NCBI GenBank assembly: GCA_028023455.1
Contig: JAQFVV010012669.1
Span: 1,120,501 to 1,184,500, forward strand
DNA from: Epiperipatus broadwayi
Taxonomy: Eukaryota > Onychophora > Udeonychophora > Euonychophora > Peripatidae
Direction: 5' to 3'
DNA length: 64,000 bases
Part shown: piece after piece, positions 34,305-46,264 of the stretch
Layout: the number at the start of each line of letters is the position of its first letter
How positions within the stretch are numbered: the stretch's first letter is position 1
Program-made: the position numbers and the translations under genes
Notes under the pieces: model-generated
The model's input: the letters and a program-made list of their open reading frames with translations, nothing else
Databases searched by the model: none
What the model was told of the DNA's origin: nothing

Positions 34305-34322
34305 ATATATATATATATATTG

Positions 34323-34703
34323 CATTTGTATTAAATTTATATCTATAATTAATTTACATTATATAAATTTATATTTTAGTGTATTTATTAATTAGTTAAT
34401 ATTTTTAATTTATGTATTTTTGCATTCTAATGATGATGTAATAATATTATATAAGTGTTATTTTTAAATTTTATCAATAGAGGACTGTAATATTTAATAT
34501 ATATATATATTTCTGAAGAGAGTTATGGTTAATAACAGAAAACTGTAATTCAGATAGTTTGATAACAATTAAATTGTTGAATTTAAACAAATAATTGATT
34601 GTTTGTGATGTATACATTTATTATTAATATCGTTATTTATTATTATGATTAAAATATAGATATATTAACTTTAAGTAAATAATCCATTTTTGATTTACAC
34701 TAG
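34323..34703. other. Short intron remainder before WASHC5 exon b
   Basis: AT-rich with a TA run at about 34496-34510. Nothing but the exon acceptor at its right end is recognised. Confidence 0.5.
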
Positions 34704-34779
34704 TTACACTACTTACATGCAAGAAGGTATCAAGAAAAATCCATCATTAGTAATTAAACTTCGAGCTACTTTTCTTAAG
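34704..34779 (+). CDS. WASHC5: WASHC5 exon b (about residues 494-519)
   Basis: This short 76-nt exon has no start codon and is easily missed. The acceptor is gatttacactag; the first T completes the serine codon begun in the previous exon. Then 25 codons follow, reading YTTYMQEGIKK and then LVIKLRATFLK, before the donor AAG|gtaaaa. The family has the same number of residues here (LRATFLK is conserved). It lies only about 400 bp beyond the 3' end of the Gypsy element, so the insertion block stops just short of the exon. Confidence 0.95.
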
Positions 34780-36151
34780 GTAAAAATTTAATCTTATTTA
34801 ATGGAATAACTATTTTATTTTCAAATATTTTTATTAAATGTAAAACCTGTTTATATCATTATGGAATCATGAATATGGAGGAATGGGGAAGAAATAAAAG
34901 GCAAGATCAAATGGGATAATGAAATTAGAATTGAAAAGAAAGTAATGAAATGATTAATTTAAATAGTGATATTTTTATGAATATAATTTTTTTTCTTTGA
35001 AAGAAGAAAATCATTATAGAGGCTTGTGAAATTTGGATTGTGGAAAGAATTGAAGAAATTAATAATCATTATTAAGATTGAATTAGAGTTGTTATAGAAT
35101 TTAAAAATTAGATGGGAATTGTTTATTTTAGAGGGGAAAAACAATTACATTAGCTAATCATAGTTGAAATAGCATTTCTGAGCAATAGTAAAATGCATGT
35201 ACTTTAGATATATTTACAGATACTATGATATTTTATTAAATATATTTATTATACATGTAGACTGGTGAATGAAAACTTCTTAGTACATTTGAATATTTTC
35301 AAATAATTATTTATTTATTCAAGTAATCTATAAGAGAATAATGCATTATGAGGAACTATTTGCCATGATGATGTATGAACTTGTATATTAATCTTCAGGT
35401 ATCTAATGATGTCCCTTTTCTGAAACAAAATACTATATAGTGATGAAGTAGCTATTGGTTTTCTCTTAGCATGTATACTATGTTATAAATTTTAAATAAT
35501 AAAAAAATGTCATTTATTTATTCACCATGATTATATTGCAATTTGCAAATACTTATATGCATTTATATACAAAGAAAAATTCTCATGGGAAGTTAAAAGT
35601 GGCAGTTAAATTATTCTACAATAATTTAAAAGATTTTTATTTAGGATACTGTCAGTTGTTTCAAAAGTCAACACCATTTTTATTTTGATGGCCAGACAAT
35701 TTTTTTTCCCCTCATCTGAAAATCAATCCAGGAAATCTTAATTTATAACCAGCCTATTTTATCAGTGTATTAAATGCTTAGTTCTTTCAAAGATTTATTA
35801 ATGTTTGCAATTGTTTGGAACAACTATTTGGATCCTTGCTTGCTACGCTCAATATCTGGTATTTGAATCTGAGTAAAAGTTGGCATTTCTAAGCAAATTC
35901 AGAATTTTTCTATTAGGTGAATATAATCAATCCATGTGGTGATTCAAATAATCAAATAAAGTGATATCTGATTATTACTATTAACTCAAAGGTAAACAAT
36001 GAAAAACACTCAAAAAAAAAAATCCTTCATCATCAGTAGATGACTTGTTTTGTATTTATCTTAAAAGATAGTACTTTATAATCCTTCCAAGATATCAGAC
36101 TTTTTTCCATTTTTATTGCATTGCTTTTTTTAAATTTTTGCATAAAAGAAT
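34780..36151. other. Intron sequence, nothing seen
   Basis: AT-rich intron after exon b without a recognisable repeat family or coding stretch. Confidence 0.5.
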
Positions 36152-36359
36152 ACACTTTTCAGCATGTATTTTTCACAATACTTTGTTTAATTTATGATAG
36201 TTTCTAGGACTAGCAATCTTCTTCTGATATTTGAAATGTCTTTCACCTACCCCTTTCAAACTGTAATTCAAGAGATAAGTGAAAGATATTTCAAATTTCT
36301 GAAGAAGATTGCTACCAGTAGAAACTGTCATAAATTAAATAATGTACTATAAAAAGTGT
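36152..36359. repeat. Palindromic element P3, about 208 bp
   Basis: Left arm: tacacttttc, then tttaatttatgatagtttct, agcaatcttcttctgatatt, gaaatgtctttcac. Right arm: gtgaaagatatttcaaattt, gaagaagattgct, tagaaactgtcataaattaa, aaaaagtgtg. The arms pair over nearly the whole length. Non-coding; MITE-like or fold-back element. Confidence 0.65.
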
Positions 36360-36834
36360 GTGATGAGAAGTTTTTTTTTATAAAGAGTATTTATCTTTTC
36401 TTCTTTAGAAAAATCTGAACATTATAGTTTTGGCATAGAGCTAATTATTTTGCAGGTTTGGTAACTGATAATCTGCAGATTATTTAATATTATAGATATC
36501 ATAATTAATTTTTGAAGTTATATTTTGATTAATCTGACCAGAATGCTTTCACTATTTATAAGATTAACAATTTTTTTTTAAGAATTGTTTTTGGAAGAAG
36601 TTTTGTTGTAGTATAAGAGTCAGTTTATTGTTTTAAAAAAAAATGAAATTTAGGGTTTAATAAATATGGAATTGTAGCAAATAAGTTAAAGATGGATACT
36701 GGAAAAGGTAAATTGTTTTTTTTTATATAAAATAAAGTTAATTGGAGAGAAACTATTCTCAGTTTATAAAGAGTGAAGAATCTGCTATTAATTTCACATG
36801 CTCACCATTTCCTATGTTTACACAAGCTGTTAAC

Positions 36835-37257
36835 ACAGTAGCAAACTCTCCATAGAGTAGTGTCATCCAGTGCAAGCCTTAGTAATCAACGGATGCAAGA
36901 AGGTTTGTGTGTAAAATCTCTATCTTATACCTACTCATCCAATATTCTCAAACTAGTTTTTAGATTATGCTTTTCATCAGTGAGGAACCTTGAATTTAAG
37001 AGTACTGCAATTAGATCTTAGAATCTAATGCAATCCTCCAGCAGCCGTCTTTAATTAACTATAAAGCTAGAATCCCAAAATGAAAAACAATAATGTTTCC
37101 AATCCAAGCTCATTCACTTGCATAGTCAAATAAATCAACCTATTGATTACTGAGGCTTGCATTGGGTGGTACTACTGTATGTATAGTTTGCTACTATTTT
37201 AACAGTTTGTGTAAGCATAGATAATGATGATAATGTGATGGTTTAGTAGTTTTATAC
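36835..37257. mobile_element. Palindromic repeat family P1, copy 4
   Basis: Left end gcaaactctccatagagtagtgt; the opposite half ends gtactactgtatgtatagtttgc. It contains the P1 interior (ctactcatccaatattctcaa, ttttcatcagtgagg, cctccagcagcc) and the P1 tail (gtaagcatagataatgatga to gttttata, to 37257). Together with copy 5 it makes a larger inverted structure. Confidence 0.7.
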
Positions 37258-37387
37258 CAATGATGGTGACTAGTTTTTACAAAAAACATCAAAAAGTATA
37301 GATACTGAACTGGATTCAGATCTATATGACTATGCACATTAAGTAATGTCACGTTATATATGACTTGCTTTTTTTAATTACTATATG

Positions 37388-37660
37388 ACTATACATTATT
37401 GTTTTTCATTTTGGGCTTCTAGCTTTATAGTTAACTACATAAGCAAAAGATGGCTGCTGATTGCATTATATCCTATGATTTAAGTACAGTGCTCTCAGAT
37501 CCAAGGATCTTCACAGATGAAAGTCACAAGCTAGAAACTAGTCTGGGGATATTGAATGAGAAAGCACTAGATAGAGATTTTATGCACATAGCTTCTTGCA
37601 TCCATTGATTACTAAGACTTGCACTGTGTGGCACTACTGCATGGAGAGTTTACTATTAAC
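37388..37660. mobile_element. Palindromic repeat family P1, copy 5 (inverse to copy 4)
   Basis: Begins acattattgtttttcatttt, the inverse of a segment at 37060-37096 in copy 4, and runs through gctttatagttaacta, gatggctgctgattgcatta and gggatattgaatgag to ggcactactgcatggagag. It is the mirror half of a P1 unit. Only a trace of the tail follows. Confidence 0.65.
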
Positions 37661-39079
37661 TTATGTATATATAAAATGTTCATATTTATATCTGAAATTA
37701 AAAACAATATTTTAAAATTAATTTATTAAAAAAATTATTCTCTTATGAGAAAATTATTTTTTAGAATTGAATAAACTCTAAAAGTTCTAGTAAAGATTAG
37801 AGTGTTTGTTCAGTATTACTGCTAAAGCTATTCCTTTCTCAGCCAGATTGGATTTAATCAAATAAGCATCAAAAAATAAAACGGCCACAGAAGAAATACA
37901 GATCCATGCTGATTGGTGAATTAATCCTGATTATGAATATATCCTTAGTTATTTAATCATTTTCATTGACTAAATAGTCCTGTGATATAAGACTTAATCA
38001 ATCTGCTTTTTTTGTGAAAGCAAGACAAAAATTATTATTTTTTTGCCTTAGAAATAGATTATTGCTGTGCTGATAGACGTCCACATGTTTTAATAAATAA
38101 TGCATTAGGAAAAACCCATCAAGATGTTTTCAATAAAAGCTGCAGTTGAGACTAAGTCAATCTAAAGAACTAGAAATATTCTGCTGAAACAGAAATACCA
38201 GTCACAAGATCTGTAGTTATAACTGGATCTTTGTTAATTATTAATATTCATAGTCTTAGCATCTTAGCTATTGTATCTGAAGAAAACTGTAGTAGGTAGT
38301 AAGGTAATACATATCTATAAAAATATTAGGTAATACATATCTATGAGTTACCAACCACTCAAACTTCTATTTATTATTTTTAAAAAAACCCAGGAAAACC
38401 TTGAACTCAACACCCATACAAGAATGCACTTTTTCAATAGTAGTATAGATTTAACTGTTGTATGTGTATGTTTTATGGTTTATATAAAAACAGACATCTG
38501 ATTAATTCTTATTATTTTGGAGCCTTTTCCCCACCTAGATGCATATTTAGTGACCAGTAGAGAACAACTAGCTATTGGATTATCTGAAAATATTTTAATA
38601 TTGTTTGGAAAATTTTAATAACCTGAAAAAATATTGATGATTTATTTGTATTTGAACTCCAAGGAAAGGGTTTTGTAGATTAATATTATCATATGAAGCT
38701 TTTTATTGTTAAAAAAAAAAAAAAAGAGATTCTAAGATGTCAAGAAATCAGAGGGCACTCGCTGACAGCCAATTGTTTAGAGCTACATTACTCTTTTTTT
38801 TTTTTCTAATAATAACCCTGTCAACTTGGTAATTTTTTGTAGTATCTGTATTTATTTATATATTTTATGCATGTAAAATTATATAAATGAATTATAATTA
38901 ATTAATGTTTAAATTGTTTAGAGTTTTTCAATAGATATTAAATAATTTTAATGGTATATATGACCTGCATAATTGGGTAAATGGTATAATGGCTGAATCT
39001 GGGATTCAAGATATAAACTCATCCCTGACATTTCTGATGTTCAATTTTTTTAATTAATTTCCAATCAATAAACCATTTG

Positions 39080-39118
<39 letters not shown>

Positions 39119-40696
39119 GTTATTACATATTTATATTTAATTGTAAAATTGATCAGTAATAATTTCTATAGTTATAAATATAAATAATATATTTAAAGTG
39201 ATATTTAAGGCTGGTGCTACTCACAGAGTTTTTTAATATTGAGAAAAAATATTAGAAAGACATTCTACCATTTTATTTACAATTGATTTTTGTCTATTTT
39301 GATTTTTTTAATTGTTAATGCAGGAAAGCTTAATTCACATAAGATAATGTTATCAATATTAATATATTCTGTATATTCATATTTTATGTTATCCAAAATG
39401 TAGTAGTGTCAACTTCTTTATATTTTAGTTTTTAATTCCCATTAGTGGAACTCAGCTGTATATTTGCCACATCTCTGAAATGCTGTTGCAACATTCTTGT
39501 TTACCAAATAACATTTCAGTGCTCACTAATAAAACTACAGATCAACATAGCTATTATTGTTAACATCTCAGCATTAAATTCACTATATAAAAATAAACCA
39601 AAAACATGAGTTTAATAAAAAGCGATTAGTATTTTGCCAATACTTGCTTAAGTGTTTTTTCAATAATCTCAGACATTTTTTTTTTGCTGCTCTCAGTTTA
39701 TCTGATTATGCTGGAATGCAAAAATCAAGTGGATTGTCCCATACATAGTTAAAATTTGTGCATAACTTTATGTTATATGGCAAAGCCAGATACACACCAT
39801 TATTATAATATGCTGTTAGCATAAATATTTCACTGATAGCCAAAGGTTTTTCTTATATATCTCCACTGATTTTAATGTTATGCAGTTAATTGTGTCAGTG
39901 TAATTTTGATTCATCACTTCGGCTTCTCTCTATTTTACTTTTTTTATTTATTCAATAGTGTCCTTGCTCTGATATTTATAAATAAGCAAACTATCATTTG
40001 AATGAATATCTTTAGAATTTATAAATAATATTAGTAGATTTTTTTTTGCTTTTGTGCTGTATTAAATAATAAAATTAATATATGATTATTCAAAATACCT
40101 TTGGTTTTACCTAAAAAAAATATTTATTGACAATAAAAGTTTTATTACGAGTAACTTATCACCAATAAATACCCTCATCATTTGTTGCAGTGATAATGTG
40201 ACAGACTTTAGAATTAAGATCCATGGGTCATGCTCAGTTTTTGTCTTTTCTGTTGCTCAGCCTTCTTATGAACTCTCAAATAATAAAGCCATCCAGTTAT
40301 TTATTTTTTTATTTATTTAATAACATGGTATTTGACATTTTATAATTTTAGAAATTAAGTATTACATTATAATTAAACAATTGCCATATGTTTAATTTTT
40401 TTTAATATTGCGATAGTTTGTTAGAAATAAGGAAAAATTTCTCAAGACGTGTATATAAAGAAGTAGTACAGTATAGTGAATTGGAAATAGAAAATGAAAA
40501 GTACACTAAATACAAAAATTTGTATGGGTTCTGATATTTTCTAACATACTATATTTTTATTGTATTTCTTCTTCTTTCTTATCAGTTTTAACAAAGCGTG
40601 TGATTAAAATAAAATTATATATATGTAAATATGTGTTTATTATATAATTTATTGTTTGTTGTTGAATTATAAATCATAAAAGATTAACTATTGTAG
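37661..40696. other. Intron with an ATT microsatellite, no gene seen
   Basis: AT-rich intron before exon c. An ATT trinucleotide run lies at about 39080-39117. A short duplicated phrase ggtaatacatatctat occurs twice near 38303-38344. No coding or RNA feature recognised. Confidence 0.5.
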
Positions 40697-40948
40697 CTGT
40701 CTTCCGCACTAGATTTGCCTCTTCTTCGTATTAACCAAGCCAACAGTCCTGATCTTATAAGTGTCAGTCAATACTATTCGGGTGAGTTGGTAGCATATGT
40801 GCGGAAAGTACTTCAGATCATTCCGGAAACAATGTTTGGTTTGTTGGCTAAGATCATTTATCTTCAAACCAATCAGATTAAAGAAGTTCCTACTAGACTT
40901 GAGAAGGATAAGTTAAAAGAATATGCTCAATTTGATGAACGATATGAG
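40697..40948 (+). CDS. WASHC5: WASHC5 exon c (about residues 520-603)
   Basis: The acceptor ttaactattgtag is followed by CTG TCT TCC GCA, and the donor is TAT GAG|gtacat. The exon is 84 codons in phase 0 at both ends. The translation [20 protein letters not shown], then [20 protein letters not shown] and [16 protein letters not shown], matches strumpellin closely and without gaps. An in-frame AG further inside (cgcactag) could be mistaken for the acceptor, but the LSSAL residues and the phase of the previous exon place it at 40697. Confidence 0.97.
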
Positions 40949-41061
40949 GTACATATTTTGTTTTATTAATGACTGGTTTTCATTTAATTAGTAGTAAAAG
41001 TAATTATACTATAATGCATTTAAATAATATTTATTTTTATAAAGCGCAAACAGTATTGAAA

Positions 41062-41249
41062 TTAAATTAAGAGGCTGCAAAACTCTCGCGCTCATCACTA
41101 TCTGACAGCCAATGTTGGATATATAGAAAGACAACTAAAGAATAGGGTGGACCACCCTATTCTTGTTAAATTCTCTGTCTTGTATTTACGATCTGATTGG
41201 CTGTCAGATAGTGATGAGTGTGAGAGTTTTGCAGCCTCTCAATTTAATT
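41062..41249. repeat. Near-perfect 188-bp palindrome P4 (MITE-like)
   Basis: The left arm ttaagaggctgcaaaactct ... ctgacagccaat is mirrored by attggctgtcag ... agagttttgcagcctctcaa over more than 50 bp. The centre is itself a palindrome (aagaatagggtgga / ccaccctattctt). Flanks are AT-rich (a TTAA or similar target is possible). No coding. It sits about 110 bp after WASHC5 exon c. Confidence 0.75.
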
Positions 41250-42404
41250 ATAATGCATTTAATAAATTGTGTTTTAGATATGTAAAAATAAAAATCCCTT
41301 TCTTTTTTTTATTTCCTAAAAGTTACCGCATAGTATAGAATCAGATATTACATTAATTTGGCAGTACTATATTATAACCGAGGATTAATATTTTTTTATT
41401 ATAAATCACAGTCTATTTTTTCTTGCGCTTTCTTAGTATTTTATTCTGGAATATTTATTGTGATGTTATATGCATTAATGGAATGGAATAAAAATATAAA
41501 AGTAAATGTCAAGGGCAGATTATATTGAGAATTTCTATCTATGTTTATAGAGTTTTATCAAATATTGTCCTATCTGTGTGAAATAGGCAATGATAAGATT
41601 TTAATTGTTTAATATCAATGAAAAAAACTATGCCAAAACATAATAATTGATATTGTGAACACCAACCCTTTATAGCGAAATATATTATTTTGGAAGAAAA
41701 ATTATAAATTCAATCTTCTTTTATTCTACACAATGATACAACCTAATTAAATATAATTTATGTTAAAAATTAATTATCACTAAAATAATAATGATAATTA
41801 AAAATGATTTTATCTTAGTCATCATTATTATAAGAATAAATTAAGTAGATAATAATTTTTATTTTTAAGTCATCTTTCATCGTATATATAATTTTGTAAT
41901 TGGGATTGTTTTACATTTATAAATTATTTAAAAATCTTTGTTTCAATGTATATATATATTAAATAAAATCATTAAACATTTGATATGAAGCAAAATATAC
42001 TTTCAAATTTTTCAAGTCACCATGGTTAGTTTTGAAATAATTTTAAACAAATCTATTATTTATTAATTAATTAAAATTGCACTTATGATTATCTGAGTTA
42101 GAAATAAACCACATTTTTAGTTTTCATTTTTGGTTGTTTATTTACACACAATGCTCATTATCAGAATTATAGACATAGTTGTTTTCTTCATGTTTTAAAA
42201 AGACTGAATTGCAATTAGGTTTACTTTTGAACGATTCTATTGGAGGATGTGCTTTGACTTTTGTATTTTAATTTGCCCTGATCTTGCCATAATATATTAA
42301 GTTGTAACATAGATTTTTACATTTTCAGAAATTTGCAACATTATTTAATCCTTACAGTGATAATGTCTTGTGTAAGAAAAGAGATCACTATAAATGAAAG
42401 ATGA
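41250..42404. other. Intron sequence, nothing seen
   Basis: AT-rich intron with no recognised coding, RNA or repeat-family feature. Confidence 0.5.
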
Positions 42405-42860
42405 AAGAATCTTGATTCATTTATAATTCAAATTATATCCTCAAACAATACTTCTTTACTATTCACTTTAATCCAAATTTGCTAATGTTTATTCATCTGC
42501 AACCTAATGCTAAGTGCACTTTCAGTAAGTTTGCCATAATAATAGTTCTGATTATGGTGAACTTCACTGAAAGTGCACTTAGCATTTGGTTATAAAGAAG
42601 AAAGAAACCACTTCATTACCCAGATGAACAAATGTTTGCAAATTTGAATTATAAATACAGATAATGTAGGAAAAATCAATCTTCCCTTTAATCATAATTG
42701 GAATTTTAATTAATTAATAGTGCAATTTATTTAATTAAGATTACGTCAACACTGATTGTGAATACTATGAAAGTATTAAAAGCCCACTTGGCTTTAAAAT
42801 GTTTAAAAATATATTTTGCTCCCCATTGAATGTTTAATAATTTTATATACATATTAATTT
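42405..42860. repeat. Left copy of a diverged direct repeat (R1), split by a palindrome
   Basis: Parts of this stretch (cttgattcatttataattca, ataattggaattttaattaa, aatatattttgctcc, gaatgtttaataattttata) align in order with 45481-45745. The left copy is interrupted by the palindrome at 42474-42647. The pair could be old terminal repeats of the element between them. Confidence 0.5.
42474..42647. repeat. Palindromic element P5 inserted in R1
   Basis: Outer arms: caaatttgctaatgtttatt ... and ... aaatgtttgcaaatttg. Inner arms: aatgctaagtgcactttcag and ctgaaagtgcacttagcatt around a short centre. The right copy of R1 lacks it, so it is a later insertion. Confidence 0.65.
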
Positions 42861-45480
42861 GGTCAAATTAATTCACTATTTATTACATATTTGCACAAGG
42901 TGCCATTTTTGTTGGAAGGAAAAGAACAATTAGACTTAATAAAAATATAGCAATGTTACTCACTCGATTGAACTTCTTTAAATCACGTTTAAAATTCTGC
43001 ATCTTCCCCATTGCTGTAATATCAGGATTAATCAAGTCTATAATTAAAGATACTAAACGAAATCTTTATAATAAAATAAATCAGAGGCTGTCATTTTTTC
43101 AGAAACTTTATGACCTAAATCCCAATGCTTAAAAGTTAGAAAATAAATACAAAGCAGATTTTCCAACAAACTTAATTTTTTGGCCAATTTGCAGAGAGTA
43201 CCAACTTGGGAAAGTTACAAATATAATATCATTAATTTATTAGATTTGTTTTTTTATCAGAATCATAAATTGTTGTTAGACAAAGGTCTGAGATTTATCT
43301 ATTAAGTAGCTCATCTTGAGATCATTTCAGACTTGGTGGCAGCCTAAATAAACAAATTATTTATAAATAGGCATCTGGTTTGTTAAAGAAGTTTTCTGAT
43401 AAATCCATCAATTATCATTGATGCAAAAAAAGTTAATAATCTTAAAATGATTCTAGAACACAATAAAATTATTTGCTTGAATGAGAATAAGGATTCACAT
43501 TTATGTTAAGTGATCAAGAGAACCTTGAGCTAAAAATAGACACCCAAATTATCAATTTACAGTTTCCAAAAATGTAAGAATATAATTTAGTAAATGCCAA
43601 AAATACATTTATTTCTGACATTTTTAGGAAGCATTTAAATAAATTATACAAAGAAATAAATATTTGAAAACATGTCTCATCTGTATTAATCCTTAGAGTA
43701 TTTACAAATATCATAGTGTTTAATTAAAGCCTTACTTTTAGATTAAGGATTGATTTTGGAGTGACTCAGCATAATTATTGCAATACTACATCAGAAAATA
43801 GGATTCAATGAACTGACAATTAACTTTTCATTTTAATTTGTGAATATATTAAAAAATAGAAACATTCCAGATAATTTTAGGATGGTTTTCACTTAATTAT
43901 TTTTGAATTATATGCTTCTATTGAGAGAATCAGATTTATAGACATTATTTATTCTATGTTAACCAAGAATAAAGTAAATGAATGTAAGGTTAACTTAATA
44001 ATAGATTATTTAAATTGGCTTAATAAGGATTTAGCATTAATTTTTACCGATAATACAGCGTGTGGCTGATAGAACTTTCTGTAAAGTGATTGTTTGCAGC
44101 ATTTTAGTAATGTACATTGAAACAGAATAATAAGACTATTATTATTAGAAGCTAGTTAAGAATATATGTAAACAAAAATTTATGGAATAAGAAATATATA
44201 TATTGGAACTAAGATTTTCACAATTATATGAAAAAATTAAAATCCTTTTTGGGTCATACCATGTATTAGTTGTTTTATTTAAATTGCTGCTGTCTTATTT
44301 TATCATAAAATAAATCAGGGGCTATCATTTTTTTAGAAACTTGATACTCCCAGTATGTCTTAGGACGCAAGGTTTTACAATTACAGAATAAGCACAAAGT
44401 AGACTTTCCAACAAACTCAATTTTTTGGCAACTTGCATTATTGTTTTTTTTTTCTAACACAGATCGTTTTTAATTATCATAGCATATGCAGGATATTATT
44501 TCACAACAATAAATAATAATGAGCATCTTATTCCCTTACCTGCCAAGTTATAATAAAAGAAGCATTTATTATCAAATCTTGATCTCTCTTTATTAACAAA
44601 GAAAAATGCCAATGGAAATCATTTCAACATTAGACAAAATTTATTATATACAATAAAATAATATTATCAAACTATAACAATATTGATTATCATGGAATAA
44701 TATATATAAACTTTGGCAATTTAAACAAAAAACTAATACAGTATATTTAACCCAAAAAGATTTTAATCCTGATTGATGTATTTGTTTGCTGTCCAGAATT
44801 TAAAATATTACCATTTGCCAAAAATGAATTCAGTCTTAAATAGATTATTGAGCATAAAATGTTTAATAATATAAAATTTCTGGACATAGAAATTACAAAA
44901 TCTAATCATAGACTGAGCCATCAGGAATTATATTCATTCTGCTTCAAGAATATTCAAGTCATATAAATTATCAATGTTAAAAATGTTTCTTAATAGAAAT
45001 AGCAGTCTGTCTATATATGAGACAAATAAGAAAAGAAATATTAAAATATATGATAATGAACTTATACAAATTGGCAGGATAGAGGTCTGCATAAAACAAT
45101 TCAGTTGCAGAGTCAATTTATTTTAAATCTAATAGTAATAAACCATAGGTATTTATACTTCATGAATTAATTCAATATATCAATGAATTAACAATAGGTT
45201 TAATATTGATTTTTGGTCCAGTTAGTTTGAATAGGCTTATTAACAATTCTAAAAATAAAATCTTTTGCAAAAAGCTAATATTGTATATTTCTGGAGATAT
45301 GAAGTTCCAGATTATTCAATATATTGTAGAGAGATCAGGTCATATTTAGATATAAGAGTCAAGCAGAACATCCATCAATAATTTTGTTCAAAAGCAGACT
45401 CAAAATGCAATTTAATTTTTTAAGTCATGATACAGAATTATGTCATGTAATTTAATTCTGATATTGTATGTGACAGAAAA
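42861..45480. other. Degenerate element interior, family unknown
   Basis: Lies between the two R1 copies. It contains an internal diverged repeat: 43074-43195 and 44292-44440 both read, on the minus strand, as a similar peptide (for example KSTLCLFCNCKTL and VSKKMIAPDLFYDK), which suggests an old coding source. Elsewhere the frames are broken. I do not recognise the family. An aged retroelement is the likeliest class. Confidence 0.35.
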
Positions 45481-45745
45481 GAATATTGGAAACCAAAGAT
45501 TTATTTCTAATTCAAGTAATATCTTCAACCAATGCTCCAAAAGTATTCAATTAATTTATAATTGGAATTTTAATTTATTAATTAATAGTGGAATTTTATT
45601 TGTTTGATATTATTTCCATACTAACCTTGAGTATGGCAGGAAAACACTGAAAGTCTGCTTGGCGATTTTTGAAAAATTCGAAAGTATATTTTGCTCTGCA
45701 TTAAACGTTTAATATGATATTTTTATATTATATACATATTATTAC
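45481..45745. repeat. Right copy of direct repeat R1
   Basis: Aligns with 42405-42473 plus 42648-42860 (ttataattggaattttaatt, aatagtggaatttta, aagtatattttgctc). It lacks the palindrome present in the left copy. Confidence 0.5.
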
Positions 45746-45895
45746 ACATTAAAAGCCTAGCTCTTATTAATATATATAATATTGTAACTGTTGAAAAAAT
45801 GATTTATTTAAACAAATCTATTACAGCATCAAATGAATAAAATCAATGCTAGCTGATAATTTAGGGCTGGGAATCAACCACACACTCTCATTTGC

Positions 45896-46090
45896 ATCTG
45901 AAATTTTCAGACATCCATATATCTTCCAATCCGGCTGTCGAACTTAAATAGCCATATGCTATTAAAAATTTGGTGATTTTATATTGCAAAAGCTATTAAT
46001 GTATGGTGTATCTGAACTTAGTTCAGTCCCATATCATTATTTAAGTTAGATAGCTGGATTGGAAGACCTGGATGTCTGAAAATTTCAGAT
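45896..46090. repeat. Palindromic element P6 with 40-bp terminal inverted repeats
   Basis: atctgaaattttcagacatc ... cttccaatccggct at the left mirrors agctggattggaag ... gatgtctgaaaatttcagat at the right, separated by about 110 bp of AT-rich sequence. Non-coding. Confidence 0.6.
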
Positions 46091-46264
46091 TTTTTTTTCT
46101 TTATAGTTATTCATTAGATAAAGTGCTGGGCTTGTCCTAGTATTTTTAATTAAATGCTTGAATATCCTGGCACCTCACGGACAAAGCCAGTAGCAGAAAC
46201 CGGTCTGAGGTTGGGGATATTCTGCAAAGCTTGTTAACAGCTTGTTTGTGAGCTCTATATATAA

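Noticed and set aside
23324-34322. The 18-bp (AT)8TG on both sides as a target duplication of LINE copy 2 carrying the Gypsy along
   Set aside because: Would need an 11-kb chimeric insertion. The LTR-start bases TGTACC left of the LINE make LINE-into-LTR simpler, though the AT repeat prevents certainty.
43395-44080. Reading 43.4-44.1 kb as a Penelope-like or RNase H domain from scattered words
   Set aside because: Matches were too short and in inconsistent frames to support a family.
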